Positions 7,178 through 14,170 are shown, numbered from the stretch's first letter. The stretch: 14,668 nucleotides of DNA from Pseudomonadales bacterium (GCA_029244465.1 JAQWQN010000236.1:1-14668); one strand, 5' to 3'. Program-made: numbers and translations. The notes: generated from the sequence alone by a model not told the origin.

Positions 7178-7534
7178 CTATCTACGAATCGGGCGCGTAG
7201 GTCCCTTACGCGTTCGCGCATTTGTTCGTGTACGCTGTCCGCGTACCGGCAAACGACGACGATGGCGTATGCCGCGATAGCACCCTAAATCCATGAGACG
7301 TTTAATGTTCATGGAGTTTTCTCGTCGAAGATCTCCTTCTACCGAGAGTTTCGCTACTTCGGAGCGTATCGCATCCAAAGTACCTTCCGTTAAATCACCA
7401 ACGTTGCTGGCAGGGTCTATCCCTGTAGCATCACAGATCTTTTCGGCGGTCGTTCGTCCGATGCCAAATATGTACGTCAGCGAAATTCGCGCGTGCTTAT
7501 TATCTGGAATGTTTATACCGGCAATACGTGCCAT
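7178..7534 (-). CDS. rpsM: 30S ribosomal protein S13
   Basis: Head protein of the small subunit, which contacts the P-site tRNA and forms intersubunit bridges with 23S rRNA and L5. It is 118 aa, as in E. coli. MARIAGINIPDNKHARISLT opens the protein, followed by a helix-turn-helix-like segment (about 15-50) and the strongly basic tail GCYRGIRHRRRLPVRGQRT (84-102) continuing to the end. It is the first gene of the alpha operon by E. coli convention. Its ribosome-binding site is AGGGG, nine bases before the ATG. The 65-bp leader from rpmJ is where an S4-responsive element would sit in E. coli; only a poor -10-like TAGATT is visible there, so a separate promoter is unproven. Confidence 0.98.
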   Translation of the reverse strand: MARIAGINIPDNKHARISLTYIFGIGRTTAEKICDATGIDPASNVGDLTEGTLDAIRSEVAKLSVEGDLRRENSMNIKRLMDLGCYRGIRHRRRLPVRGQRTRTNARTRKGPTRPIRR

Positions 7535-7599
7535 ATTATGATGCCCCTGTTACTCCGTGCTTAATCTAACTAATTCGCGCTTAACTGCATGACCTACAG

Positions 7600-7716
7600 C
7601 TACCCTTGCCGCTGCTTATGGCGAGGTTCCGCACTGCATATAATGCGGACGACGCCACGGCGTTTCACAACTTTGCAATTGCGACACATTTTCTTTACCG
7701 ATGCTCTAACTTTCAT
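7600..7716 (-). CDS. rpmJ: 50S ribosomal protein L36, zinc-binding form
   Basis: Smallest large-subunit protein, binding near the base of the stalk region of 23S rRNA. Translating the - strand from 7716 gives 38 residues starting MKVRASVKKMCRNCKVVKRR and ending HKQRQG, with stop TAG at 7600-7602. Cys11, Cys14, Cys27 and His33 form the C-X2-C-X12-C-X5-H zinc ribbon, so this is the C+ paralogue. Enterobacteria also have a zinc-free paralogue elsewhere, used when zinc is short; none is in this window. The ribosome-binding site GGAGAAACGAT is clear. The gene lies 26 bp after secY and closes the spc operon. It was found by hand translation because of its size. Confidence 0.97.
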   Translation of the reverse strand: MKVRASVKKMCRNCKVVKRRGVVRIICSAEPRHKQRQG

Positions 7717-7742
7717 ATCGTTTCTCCGGACAAGCTAAGCTG

Positions 7743-9083
7743 TCATCCGCCTTTTTTCTTACCGTAGCCTTGCAAGTTGGATTTTTCCATTAGCTTGGCG
7801 TACTGGCTCGACATCAGGTGAGACTGCACCTGTGACATAAAATCCATCGCGACGACGACAACAATCAGTAGCGCCGTGCCACCCAACTGGAACGTTATGT
7901 CGAACGCGACAACCATAAACTCCGGCATCAAACAGACGCTGGTCACATACAGTGCACCAAAAACCGTTAAACGCGTGATCACCTCATCGATGTAACGCGC
8001 CGACTGCGCGCCGGGACGAATGCCTGGAATGTATGCCCCTTGACGCTTCAGATTATCCGCCACATCTTTTGGATCGAACATAATCGCGGTATAGAAGAAG
8101 CTGAAAAAGATAATGCCCGCCGCAAACATCATTATGTAGAGCGGCTGTCCGGGTGAAAGCACTAGAGAAACCTCTTGCAGCCAGCCCATACCTTCATTTG
8201 TGCCGAACCAACTGGCCATAGATGCCGGCGCGAGCAATAAACTCGAGGCAAATATCGCAGGTATCACGCCAGCCATATTAATTTTCAGCGGCAAGTGGCT
8301 TTGCTGCGCTTGATACATGCGCCGCCCTTGTTGACGCTTTGCGTAGTTGACCGTTATACGGCGTTGAGCTCGCTCAACCCGAACAATAAACCAAATGACG
8401 CCGACGGCGATCACACTCATAAAGAGGAGTGCTATGATATTTATCTGGTCTTGTCGCGCCGCTTCAAACACTTGGCCGAGCGCCGCCGGGAAACCAGAAA
8501 CAATCCCAGAAAAAATCAGTAGCGAGATGCCATTGCCGATACCGCGCTCAGTGATTTGTTCACCCAACCACATCATGAACATCGAGCCGGTGACAATCGC
8601 CAATGCTGCAACAAAATAGAACGTAAAGTTCGGATCAAATGCTAACCCTTGGTTCGCCAATGTGACCGTCAAAGAAACCCCTTGGATGGTGGCAATCCCA
8701 AGCGTTAAGTAACGTGTTACTTTGGTGATTTTACGCCGCCCAGCATCACCCTCTTTGCGCCATTGCTGGAATTGTGGATACATCATCGTCATCAAATTCA
8801 TGATGATGCTAGCAGTGATATAGGGGATGACACCGAGCGCCAAAATACTCATGCGCTCCCAAGCTCCGCCTGAAAACATATTGAAGAGTTCAAGGATGCC
8901 GCCCTGATTTTGGTTGAACAGGACCTGCAACTGACTTGGATCAATGCCAGGAACAGGAATGTGCGTGCCAACCCGATAGACGAGCAATGCGAACAAGACA
9001 AACAACAGACGACTGCGGAGTTCCGCCACCCCGGCTTGATTGCCGGACAGTTGATTGGCCATTTCGCTGGCGTTTCGTGACAT
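7743..9083 (-). CDS. secY: Preprotein translocase subunit SecY
   Basis: Pore-forming subunit of the SecYEG channel in the inner membrane, which moves unfolded proteins across or into the membrane with SecA or the ribosome. The 446-aa product (E. coli 443) has about ten hydrophobic segments. Landmarks: plug/TM2 region LFNMFSGGAWERMSILALGVIPYI divided over 66-89, MWLGEQITERGIGNGIS (171-187), NYAKRQQGRR (246-255), and the cytoplasmic C5 loop GAYIPGIRPGAQS (349-361), whose Arg356 matches the SecA-critical E. coli Arg357. Start at 9083 is chosen for the AGGT eight bases upstream; a second Met at residue 8 has no such site. The C-terminus KSNLQGYGKKKGG resembles the E. coli end with extra lysines. 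The gene lies between rplO and rpmJ, the standard position. Confidence 0.99.
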   Translation of the reverse strand: MSRNASEMANQLSGNQAGVAELRSRLLFVLFALLVYRVGTHIPVPGIDPSQLQVLFNQNQGGILELFNMFSGGAWERMSILALGVIPYITASIIMNLMTMMYPQFQQWRKEGDAGRRKITKVTRYLTLGIATIQGVSLTVTLANQGLAFDPNFTFYFVAALAIVTGSMFMMWLGEQITERGIGNGISLLIFSGIVSGFPAALGQVFEAARQDQINIIALLFMSVIAVGVIWFIVRVERAQRRITVNYAKRQQGRRMYQAQQSHLPLKINMAGVIPAIFASSLLLAPASMASWFGTNEGMGWLQEVSLVLSPGQPLYIMMFAAGIIFFSFFYTAIMFDPKDVADNLKRQGAYIPGIRPGAQSARYIDEVITRLTVFGALYVTSVCLMPEFMVVAFDITFQLGGTALLIVVVVAMDFMSQVQSHLMSSQYAKLMEKSNLQGYGKKKGG

Positions 9084-9118
9084 ATCTGTCGACCTGCTCG
9101 TTAATTAATTCAATGGGC

Positions 9119-9139
9119 CTAGTTCGCGAGGAACTAGCC
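9119..9139 (-). promoter_or_regulatory. Hairpin overlapping the rplO stop codon, before secY
   Basis: On the - strand, GGCTAGTTC-CTCGC-GAACTAGGCC forms a perfect 7-bp stem (9119-9125 with 9131-9137) around a 5-base loop, extendable by two pairs through one bulged G. The rplO stop TAG (9134-9136) lies in the 5' arm. The stretch after it is A/T rich (GAATTAATTAACG) but lacks a U-run, so termination is not convincing. A role in RNA stability or in separating secY expression from upstream ribosomal proteins is possible, but inferred only from position. Confidence 0.4.
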
Positions 9140-9571
9140 GATTGATCCACCAGCGGACTCAATGGCTGCTTTCGCGCCCTTGGTCGCTTTAATATCCGCA
9201 CTGCTCACCTTAAAGGCTCGACCAACCTCGCCACTCAACATGATGCGTGCGCGCTTCATGTCTCGGCGTACAATATTTGCGGCTTTGAGGCTTTCCAGGG
9301 TGACTTCATCACCGGCCATTTGCACAAGTTCACTCGTACGTACCTCGGCTGTCACTGCACCGATGCGCGAACGGAAACCAAACTTTGGAATTCGCATCTG
9401 CAACGGTAGCTGTCCACCTTCAAAACCAGGTCTTACGCCGCCACCTGTTCGCGACTTTTGACCTTTTTGGCCACGAGTAGCCGTCTTGCCCCAACCCGAG
9501 CCAGGGCCGCGACCGACGCGACGCTTCGCTTTCTTACTGCCAACGCCAGGACTTAATTCATTCAAACGCAT
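9134..9571 (-). CDS. rplO: 50S ribosomal protein L15
   Basis: Late-assembling 23S rRNA-binding protein of the large subunit. It is 145 aa (E. coli 144). The N-terminus MRLNELSPGVGSKKAKRRVG leads into the typical glycine/arginine-rich extended arm (about 18-66, with GRGPGSGWGKTATRGQKGQ and IPKFGF), then a globular C-terminal domain ending IESAGGSIG. The ATG overlaps the rpmD stop by one base (TAATG), so translation is likely coupled. A hairpin lies over its own stop codon, 50 bp before secY. Confidence 0.98.
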   Translation of the reverse strand: MRLNELSPGVGSKKAKRRVGRGPGSGWGKTATRGQKGQKSRTGGGVRPGFEGGQLPLQMRIPKFGFRSRIGAVTAEVRTSELVQMAGDEVTLESLKAANIVRRDMKRARIMLSGEVGRAFKVSSADIKATKGAKAAIESAGGSIG

Positions 9572-9759
9572 TACGCTTCTCCCTCAACCTGCAGCATATA
9601 ATCGATGCGATTGATCATGCCGCGCACTGAAGGTGTATCTTCTACCTCTACGGTATGACCAATCCTGCGCAAACCAAGACCAGCCACACACGCCTTGTGC
9701 TTCTTAAGACGTCCGATTGGGCTTTTGGTCAGCGTCACTTTTATCGTCTTGTCACTCAT
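9571..9759 (-). CDS. rpmD: 50S ribosomal protein L30
   Basis: Small large-subunit protein with a ferredoxin-like fold that binds 23S rRNA. At 62 aa it is close to E. coli (59). The sequence IKVTLTKSPIGRLKKHKACV followed by GLGLRRIGHTVEVEDTPSVRG (two conserved halves, 6-25 and 27-47) and the end MINRIDYMLQVEGEA fit the family. It lies 18 bp after rpsE with a GAGAGAAG ribosome-binding site, and its stop overlaps the rplO start by one base. Confidence 0.98.
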   Translation of the reverse strand: MSDKTIKVTLTKSPIGRLKKHKACVAGLGLRRIGHTVEVEDTPSVRGMINRIDYMLQVEGEA

Positions 9760-9777
9760 CGAACTTCTCTCTCGCTA

Positions 9778-10281
9778 TCACGCAACGACATCTTCAACTG
9801 GCTTGCCGCGCTTCTCCGCCACCTGATTCGGCGACTTAATTGAGGTTAGCGCTTTAAACGTCGCACGCACGACGTTTACCGGATTCGTTGAGCCGTAACA
9901 CTTGGCCAAAACGTTGTGCACACCGGCCGCTTCTAAAACGGCACGCATCGTACCCCCCGCAATCACACCAGTACCAGATGATGCAGGCTGCATATATACC
10001 TTGGACGCTGAATGTCGACCCGTGGTCGCGTACCACAAGGTATCGCCATTGAGCTCTATATCGACCATGTTGCGACGGGCTGATTCCATCGCTTTTTGAA
10101 TCGCCAATGGCACTTCACGAGCCTTGCCACGCCCAAACCCAATTCGGCCATTGCCATCACCAACAACTGTTAGCGCGGTGAAACCAAATATACGCCCGCC
10201 CTTAACAACCTTCGCGACACGATTGACCTGGACTAGCTTTTCAACCAGACCCTCTTCTTTAATTTCGTCTGCATATGCCAT
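9778..10281 (-). CDS. rpsE: 30S ribosomal protein S5
   Basis: S5 sits at the mRNA entry side of the small subunit and with S4 affects decoding fidelity; in E. coli its mutations give spectinomycin resistance. It is 167 aa, the E. coli length. The N-terminal dsRNA-binding-like domain (about 13-76) includes VNRVAKVVKGGRIFGFTALTV split around 19-39 and GDGNGRIGFGRGKAREVP (41-58). The loop VNRVAKVVKGG is the spectinomycin-associated region and appears wild type. The C-terminal half has SSGTGVIAGGTMRAVLEAAG (101-120) and the conserved GSTNPVNVVRATF. Its ATG follows the rplR stop directly (TAG-ATG, no gap), implying tight coupling. Confidence 0.99.
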   Translation of the reverse strand: MAYADEIKEEGLVEKLVQVNRVAKVVKGGRIFGFTALTVVGDGNGRIGFGRGKAREVPLAIQKAMESARRNMVDIELNGDTLWYATTGRHSASKVYMQPASSGTGVIAGGTMRAVLEAAGVHNVLAKCYGSTNPVNVVRATFKALTSIKSPNQVAEKRGKPVEDVVA

Positions 10282-10632
10282 CTAAAACTCCAGACCGCCT
10301 TCACGAGCGGCATCGGCCAAGGCTTTCACCCGGCCGTGGTACTTGTAACCTGATCGATCGAACGCAACCGCCGTCACGCCCGCCTGTTTTGCTCGATCTG
10401 CGATGAGAGCGCCTACTTTGGACGCTGCATCAGTATTACTCGTCGCGCCATCACGAAGCGATTTATCTAATGTTGATGCCTGAGCAATGACTGTGCCACC
10501 ATCAGCGGACGTGACCTGCGCATAGATATGGCGAGGAGTTCGCGTGACGTTGAGGCGCGTTGCACCTAATTCTCGAATCTTCATGCGGCCACGTTTGGCG
10601 CGGCGCATTCTTTTGACTTTGTTCTGATTCAT
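10282..10632 (-). CDS. rplR: 50S ribosomal protein L18
   Basis: 5S rRNA-binding protein of the central protuberance, acting with L5 and L25-type partners to dock 5S rRNA. It is 116 aa (E. coli 117). The basic N-terminal arm (KVKRMRRAKRGRMKIRELG, 5-23) precedes the L18 fold with RLNVTRTPRHIYAQV (26-40) and the C-terminal FDRSGYKYHGRVKALADAAREGGLEF, split here only in description. The start at 10632 has only a weak GACGAG-like ribosome-binding site and follows a 96-bp spacer after rplF, unusual in this tightly packed operon. It abuts rpsE with no intervening base. Confidence 0.98.
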   Translation of the reverse strand: MNQNKVKRMRRAKRGRMKIRELGATRLNVTRTPRHIYAQVTSADGGTVIAQASTLDKSLRDGATSNTDAASKVGALIADRAKQAGVTAVAFDRSGYKYHGRVKALADAAREGGLEF

Positions 10633-10728
10633 AACTCGTCTTTTGTCTCTACCTACTATTTCGCGCTTTTCTGTCCGTCTGCTAACGCTTTCCAGCTACT
10701 CACTCTTTTTTCCATCTATCGCGTTTCG
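10633..10728 (-). other. 96-bp rplF-rplR spacer with a 19-codon reading frame
   Basis: The homologous spacer in E. coli is only about 10 bp. On the - strand a 19-codon frame runs from ATG 10715 to stop TAG at 10656-10658 (MEKRVSSWKALADGQKSAK). There is no convincing ribosome-binding site before it, and an open frame this short arises readily by chance, so I do not call it a gene. I see no strong hairpin or promoter in the spacer. Confidence 0.3.
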
Positions 10729-11262
10729 TTACTTCTTCTTAGCTTCTTTACGTCGCACGTACTCGCCTTCGTATCGAACACCCTTACCCTTGTAGGGCTC
10801 CGGGGGTCTAAAAGCCCTAATTTCGGCACACACCTGGCCTACCAACTGCTTGTCGATACCGGCAACTACAATTACTGTCTGGCTTGGCGTCTCAGCACTG
10901 ATGCCTTCCGGCAGGGCATACTCAACAGGGTGAGAAAACCCCAGCTGTAAATTCAGTTTCTGACCTTGCGCCTGCGCTCGATAACCAACACCTTGGAGCT
11001 CCAGCTTTCGCGAGAACCCATCCGAAACACCTGTCACCATATTTGCGATGAGAGAGCGCATCGTTCCGGCCATTGCATTGGCGCCACGATCACCATTCCG
11101 TGCTGCCACTTTCAGGACATTGTCTTCCTGGGTTAGCTCAACGGTATCGTGTATCGCTAATTTCAATTCCCCTTTAGCACCCTTAACAGCGATATCTTGG
11201 CCATTGACGTTGACCTCAACACCAGCAGGAAGCTCAACAGGCGCATTTGCCACTCGAGACAT
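10729..11262 (-). CDS. rplF: 50S ribosomal protein L6
   Basis: L6 binds near the sarcin-ricin loop and the factor-binding site of the large subunit. The 177-aa product matches E. coli length. Two related alpha/beta domains are visible: residues ~1-81 (MSRVANAPVELPAGVEVNVN at the start) and ~82-177, with ELQGVGYRAQAQGQKLNLQL (88-107) and the family signature PEPYKGKGVRYEGEYVRRKEAKKK near the end, here in two halves (PEPYKGKGVRYEG and EYVRRKEAKKK). Start at 11262 is preceded by AGGAGAGAACG, overlapping the rpsH stop, so the two are probably coupled. Confidence 0.99.
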   Translation of the reverse strand: MSRVANAPVELPAGVEVNVNGQDIAVKGAKGELKLAIHDTVELTQEDNVLKVAARNGDRGANAMAGTMRSLIANMVTGVSDGFSRKLELQGVGYRAQAQGQKLNLQLGFSHPVEYALPEGISAETPSQTVIVVAGIDKQLVGQVCAEIRAFRPPEPYKGKGVRYEGEYVRRKEAKKK

Positions 11263-11271
11263 CGTTCTCTC

Positions 11272-11664
11272 CTAAAAGACCGTGCAGAGCACTTCGCCGC
11301 CTACGCCTTGCGCACGCGCTTGTTTGTCCGTCATGACACCCTTGTTGGTGCTGACGACTGCGATTCCAAGCCCACCTCGAACCGCGGGAATTTCACGCGA
11401 CTCCTTGTAGATTCTCAAACCAGGACGTGAAACTCGCTTTATCTCTTCAATAACAGGCACACCGTTGTGGTAACGCAGCGCAATATTCAGTTGCGACTTC
11501 AACTCACCGGTTGCTGTCCAACTATCAATAAAGCCTTCGCCTTCAAGCACATTCAAGATGCTTCGCTTAATCGACGAATTCGGCACCGCTACTTCAGTGT
11601 GACCTGCCATCTGCGCATTTCGCACGCGCGTTAACAAATCAGATATGGGGTCCTGCATTGTCAT
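11272..11664 (-). CDS. rpsH: 30S ribosomal protein S8
   Basis: 16S rRNA helix-21-binding protein of the platform; in E. coli also the translational repressor of the spc operon, acting near the rplE start. It is 130 aa, identical in length to E. coli. MTMQDPISDLLTRVRNAQ opens the protein, with RVSRPGLRIYKESREIP (77-93) and the C-terminal signature GLGIAVVSTNKGVMTDKQAR with GGEVLCTVF. The ribosome-binding site AGGAG is strong. It is nine bases from rpsN and nine from rplF. An S8 binding site on the mRNA could not be confirmed by eye. Confidence 0.98.
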   Translation of the reverse strand: MTMQDPISDLLTRVRNAQMAGHTEVAVPNSSIKRSILNVLEGEGFIDSWTATGELKSQLNIALRYHNGVPVIEEIKRVSRPGLRIYKESREIPAVRGGLGIAVVSTNKGVMTDKQARAQGVGGEVLCTVF

Positions 11665-11673
11665 GACACTCTC

Positions 11674-11979
11674 CTACCAACTAGCCTTAACAAGCCCTGG
11701 CACGTCGCCACGCATAGCAGCCTCACGTAACTTGTTGCGAGCCAAACCAAATTTTCGGTACACGGCGTGAGGGCGACCAGTCAATCCACATCGACGTCTC
11801 TCGCGAATCGGACTTGCGTCCCGTGGTAGCGCTTGCAGCTTTAACTGCGCGTCCCACCGTTCTTCGTCCGACATATTTCGGTCTGCAATAATGGCCTTCA
11901 GAGCAATGCGCTTCTGAGCATATCTTGCTCGGGTGCGTGCGCGCTTCTTCTCCCGTTCGATCATTGATTGTTTAGCCAT
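11674..11979 (-). CDS. rpsN: 30S ribosomal protein S14, zinc-free form
   Basis: Small-subunit head protein needed for 30S assembly. The 101-aa length (E. coli 101) and single cysteine (C64) mark the long C- type, without the zinc ribbon of short S14 proteins. MAKQSMIEREKKRARTRARY starts it, with ERRRCGLTGRPHAVYRKFGL (60-79) and the terminal VPGLVKASW. It lies after a 64-bp spacer from rplE with a modest GAGAG ribosome-binding site, and nine bases before rpsH. Confidence 0.98.
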   Translation of the reverse strand: MAKQSMIEREKKRARTRARYAQKRIALKAIIADRNMSDEERWDAQLKLQALPRDASPIRERRRCGLTGRPHAVYRKFGLARNKLREAAMRGDVPGLVKASW

Positions 11980-12001
11980 ATAACTCTCTTTTTTCTTAAC
12001 C

Positions 12002-12020
12002 GCTAACCATCCGGGTTAAC
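12002..12020 (-). other. Small hairpin in the rplE-rpsN spacer
   Basis: On the - strand GTTAACC-CGGAT-GGTTAGC forms a 7-bp stem with one G-U pair, about 24 bases past the rplE stop and ahead of the rpsN ribosome-binding site. It is A/G-rich downstream, with no U-run, so it is not a terminator. The rest of the 64-bp spacer shows no other signal. Confidence 0.3.
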
Positions 12021-12043
12021 TGCCTATTAAACTTTTTCTAACG

Positions 12044-12583
12044 CTAGGTCCTAAAAGGAAAATTAAACGCTTTCAATAGCGCCAACGCCTGCTCGTTCGT
12101 ACTTGCGGTAGTTGTGATGCAGACATCCATGCCGCGAATCTTGTCGATCTGGTCATAGTCAATTTCGGGAAAAACGATCTGCTCAGAGAGGCCCATCGCG
12201 AAGTTACCCCGCCCATCAAACGACCGCGGGTTTAGCCCGCGAAAGTCTCTGATTCTTGGTATTGCAATGCCTACCAGTCGCTCAATGAAATCGAACATCC
12301 GCGCTTGACGCAAAGTTACTTTGCACCCTATCGGATAGCCTTCCCGAATTTTAAATCCCGCCTCGGACTTTCGTGCGTTACAAACAACCGGCTGCTGTCC
12401 AGCTATTGCCGTCATGTCCGACACTGCCGCATCCAGCACCTTCCGATCACCGGTAGCTTCGCCAACACCCATGTTGAGCGTTACTTTTGCCAGGCGCGGT
12501 ACTTGCATGATGTTGGACAGGCCAAGCTCTTTCTGCAACTGCGGACGAATCTCATCTACATAGCTTTTATATAGATTCGTCAT
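12044..12583 (-). CDS. rplE: 50S ribosomal protein L5
   Basis: 5S rRNA-binding protein of the central protuberance, which contacts S13 across the subunit interface and P-site tRNA. It is 179 aa, the E. coli length. Conserved stretches include LAKVTLNMGVGEATGDRKVL (31-50), GQQPVVCNARKSEAGFKIREG (63-82 and on), and IPRIRDFRGLNPRSFDGRGN (108-127). The end is LLKAFNFPFRT. It starts two bases after the rplX stop, using the AGAGG ribosome-binding site located in the end of rplX. In E. coli the S8 repressor site overlaps this start. Confidence 0.98.
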   Translation of the reverse strand: MTNLYKSYVDEIRPQLQKELGLSNIMQVPRLAKVTLNMGVGEATGDRKVLDAAVSDMTAIAGQQPVVCNARKSEAGFKIREGYPIGCKVTLRQARMFDFIERLVGIAIPRIRDFRGLNPRSFDGRGNFAMGLSEQIVFPEIDYDQIDKIRGMDVCITTTASTNEQALALLKAFNFPFRT

Positions 12584-12585
12584 GT

Positions 12586-12900
12586 CTAAACCTCTATTTC
12601 CTTTCCGGTCGACTTAAAGATACGTACTTTTTTCCCTTCTTCGACCTTGTAGCCAACGCGATCCGCGCGCTCCTCTTCATGGTTCCAGATCGCAACATTA
12701 GAAGCCTGTATGGGCGCTTCTTGGTCCACGATGCCGCCGCGCTCTCCCACATTTGGGTTCGGACGCGTGTGCTTCTTAACCATATTGAGGCCTGCGATGC
12801 GCAAACGCCCATCTTTCATGACATTTAGAACTTCGCCACGACGACCTTTGTCTCGCCCTGCAATCACTACCACTTCATCGTCTTTCTTAATCTTCGCCAT
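12586..12900 (-). CDS. rplX: 50S ribosomal protein L24
   Basis: Assembly-initiating 23S rRNA-binding protein near the peptide exit tunnel. The 104-aa product equals E. coli length. The N-terminal KOW motif is clear (DDEVVVIAGRDKGRRGEVL, 7-25), followed by GLNMVKKHTRPNPN (37-50) and a basic C-terminus ending FKSTGKEIEV. Its ATG overlaps the rplN TGA stop by one base (TGATG), pointing to coupled translation. Confidence 0.98.
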   Translation of the reverse strand: MAKIKKDDEVVVIAGRDKGRRGEVLNVMKDGRLRIAGLNMVKKHTRPNPNVGERGGIVDQEAPIQASNVAIWNHEEERADRVGYKVEEGKKVRIFKSTGKEIEV

Positions 12901-13268
12901 CAGATCACCTCTGGTGCGAGGGATACAATTCGCATGAAGTTTTCGGTTCGCAACTCACGCGTTACCGGGCCAAAAATCCGAGTGCCAAGTGGCTGATTCT
13001 GCGGATTGAGTAGCACAGCAGCATTTTGGTCAAACTTGATCAATGAACCGTCAGCGCGACGCACACCTTTACGCGTACGCACCACAACAGCATTCATCAC
13101 CTGGCCCTTCTTGACGCGCCCCCGAGGGATTGCCTCTTTCACCGTTACCTTGATAATGTCGCCGATTCCTGCGTAACGACGCTTTGAACCACCCAGCACT
13201 TTGATGCACTGAACCCGGCGCGCGCCGCTGTTATCGGCAATCTCTAACATGCTTTCAGTCTGAATCAT
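12900..13268 (-). CDS. rplN: 50S ribosomal protein L14
   Basis: Beta-barrel protein at the subunit interface that forms bridges with 16S rRNA and is the docking site of the silencing factor RsfS. It is 122 aa (E. coli 123). MIQTESMLEIADNSGARRVQ (1-20), CIKVLGG, and RRYAGIGDIIKVTVKEAIPRG (about 30-50) are characteristic, as is the end FMRIVSLAPEVI. By E. coli convention it opens the spc operon, yet only five bases separate it from rpsQ. No promoter is possible in that gap; one would have to lie inside rpsQ, so S10 and spc genes may be one transcription unit here. Confidence 0.98.
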   Translation of the reverse strand: MIQTESMLEIADNSGARRVQCIKVLGGSKRRYAGIGDIIKVTVKEAIPRGRVKKGQVMNAVVVRTRKGVRRADGSLIKFDQNAAVLLNPQNQPLGTRIFGPVTRELRTENFMRIVSLAPEVI

Positions 13269-13273
13269 CGGTC

Positions 13274-13549
13274 CTAGACTCCGCCTGTTCGCTCATCGAT
13301 GCTCTTGAGCACCCACGTTTTAGTTTTGGACAGTGGCCGACATTCGATCACGGTCACCTGGTCGCCTATGTTGCAACGATTGTCTTCATCGTGCGCATGC
13401 ACTTTGGAAGATTTGCGAATATATTTGCCATAGACTGGGTGCTTTACCCGACGTTCTATGCGCACGGTGACGGTTTTATCCATCTTATCGCTCACGACAA
13501 TACCGCTTACTGCGCGAGGGTTTGTTGTGCGTTCCGCCACTTCAGCCAT
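13274..13549 (-). CDS. rpsQ: 30S ribosomal protein S17
   Basis: OB-fold protein that binds 16S rRNA in the 5' domain early in assembly. It is 91 aa (E. coli 84), with a slightly longer N-terminus (MAEVAERTTNPRAVSG). VVSDKMDKTVTVRIERRVKH (18-37) and the signature GDQVTVIECRPLSKTKTWVL (62-81) are intact. Its ATG is inside the last codons of rpmC (8-bp overlap), a coupled arrangement. Confidence 0.98.
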   Translation of the reverse strand: MAEVAERTTNPRAVSGIVVSDKMDKTVTVRIERRVKHPVYGKYIRKSSKVHAHDEDNRCNIGDQVTVIECRPLSKTKTWVLKSIDERTGGV

Positions 13550-13757
13550 TCGCGTTCTCCTTCTGTTTCTCAGCCACCTTCGCCGTCAAGAAGGTCTTTA
13601 CCCGCGCGATATCACGCCGAACTTCGGTCACCAAATGAGTTTGACCGAGCTGCCCACTCGCAAACTGCATGCGTAGCGAAAATTGCTCTTTGCGTAACCG
13701 CAAGAGTTCGCCATCTAGCTCGTCTGTCGATTTTTCTCGTAGTTCTTGCGCGTTCAT
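13542..13757 (-). CDS. rpmC: 50S ribosomal protein L29
   Basis: Two-helix protein at the peptide tunnel exit, part of the docking surface for trigger factor and SRP. It is 71 aa (E. coli 63), extended by a lysine/glutamate C-terminal tail (AEKQKENANG). The helical core MNAQELREKSTDELDGELLR leads to LRMQFASGQL and VRRDIARVKTFL, the family signature. Its start overlaps the rplP stop by one base (TAATG) and its end overlaps rpsQ by 8 bp. Confidence 0.97.
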   Translation of the reverse strand: MNAQELREKSTDELDGELLRLRKEQFSLRMQFASGQLGQTHLVTEVRRDIARVKTFLTAKVAEKQKENANG

Positions 13758-14170
13758 TACATCGCTGTCCGCTTAACAAATACTGTTTTAAATGGCAGCT
13801 TCGCAGCCGCCAACGTGAGGGCTTCGCGCGCCACGTCTTCGGGCACACCTTCCATCTCATAAAGCACTCGACCAGGTTGAACCAGCGCGACCCAATACTC
13901 AACGCTACCTTTCCCTTTTCCCTGACGCACTTCGAGCGGCTTCTTAGTAATCGGCTTGTCTGGAAAAACACGGATCCAGACCTTTCCGCCCCGACGCACG
14001 TGTCGCGTCATAGCACGTCGTCCCGCTTCAATTTGGCGTGCGGTTAACCGACCACGACCAACTGCCTTAAGTCCATATTCGCCAAAGCTGACCTTGCTAC
14101 CGCGCTCGGCAAGACCGCGATTGCGGCCTTTGTGCATCTTTCTAAATTTTGTTCTTTTTGGCTGTAACAT
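13757..14170 (-). CDS. rplP: 50S ribosomal protein L16
   Basis: L16 contacts the A-site tRNA elbow and organises the peptidyl-transferase region late in assembly. It is 137 aa (E. coli 136). MLQPKRTKFRKMHKGRNRGL opens it; GRGRLTARQIEAGRRAMTRH (38-57) and VWIRVFPDKPITKKPLEVR (64-82) are conserved. Arg82 aligns with E. coli Arg81, the residue hydroxylated by the oxygenase YcfD/RoxA; whether that enzyme exists here cannot be told from the window. The ribosome-binding site is a weak AGAAGAAG right before the ATG, in a 43-bp gap after rpsC. Confidence 0.98.
   Translation of the reverse strand: MLQPKRTKFRKMHKGRNRGLAERGSKVSFGEYGLKAVGRGRLTARQIEAGRRAMTRHVRRGGKVWIRVFPDKPITKKPLEVRQGKGKGSVEYWVALVQPGRVLYEMEGVPEDVAREALTLAAAKLPFKTVFVKRTAM

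Noticed and set aside
7535..7599. S4-responsive pseudoknot and alpha-operon promoter in the rpmJ-rpsM spacer
   Set aside because: Expected from E. coli, but by eye no clear nested pairing and only a weak TAGATT -10-like box; a covariance-model search would be needed to claim it.
12560..12620. S8 repressor binding site at the rplE start
   Set aside because: Position is expected from E. coli, but I could not match the helix-21-like core in this sequence with any confidence.
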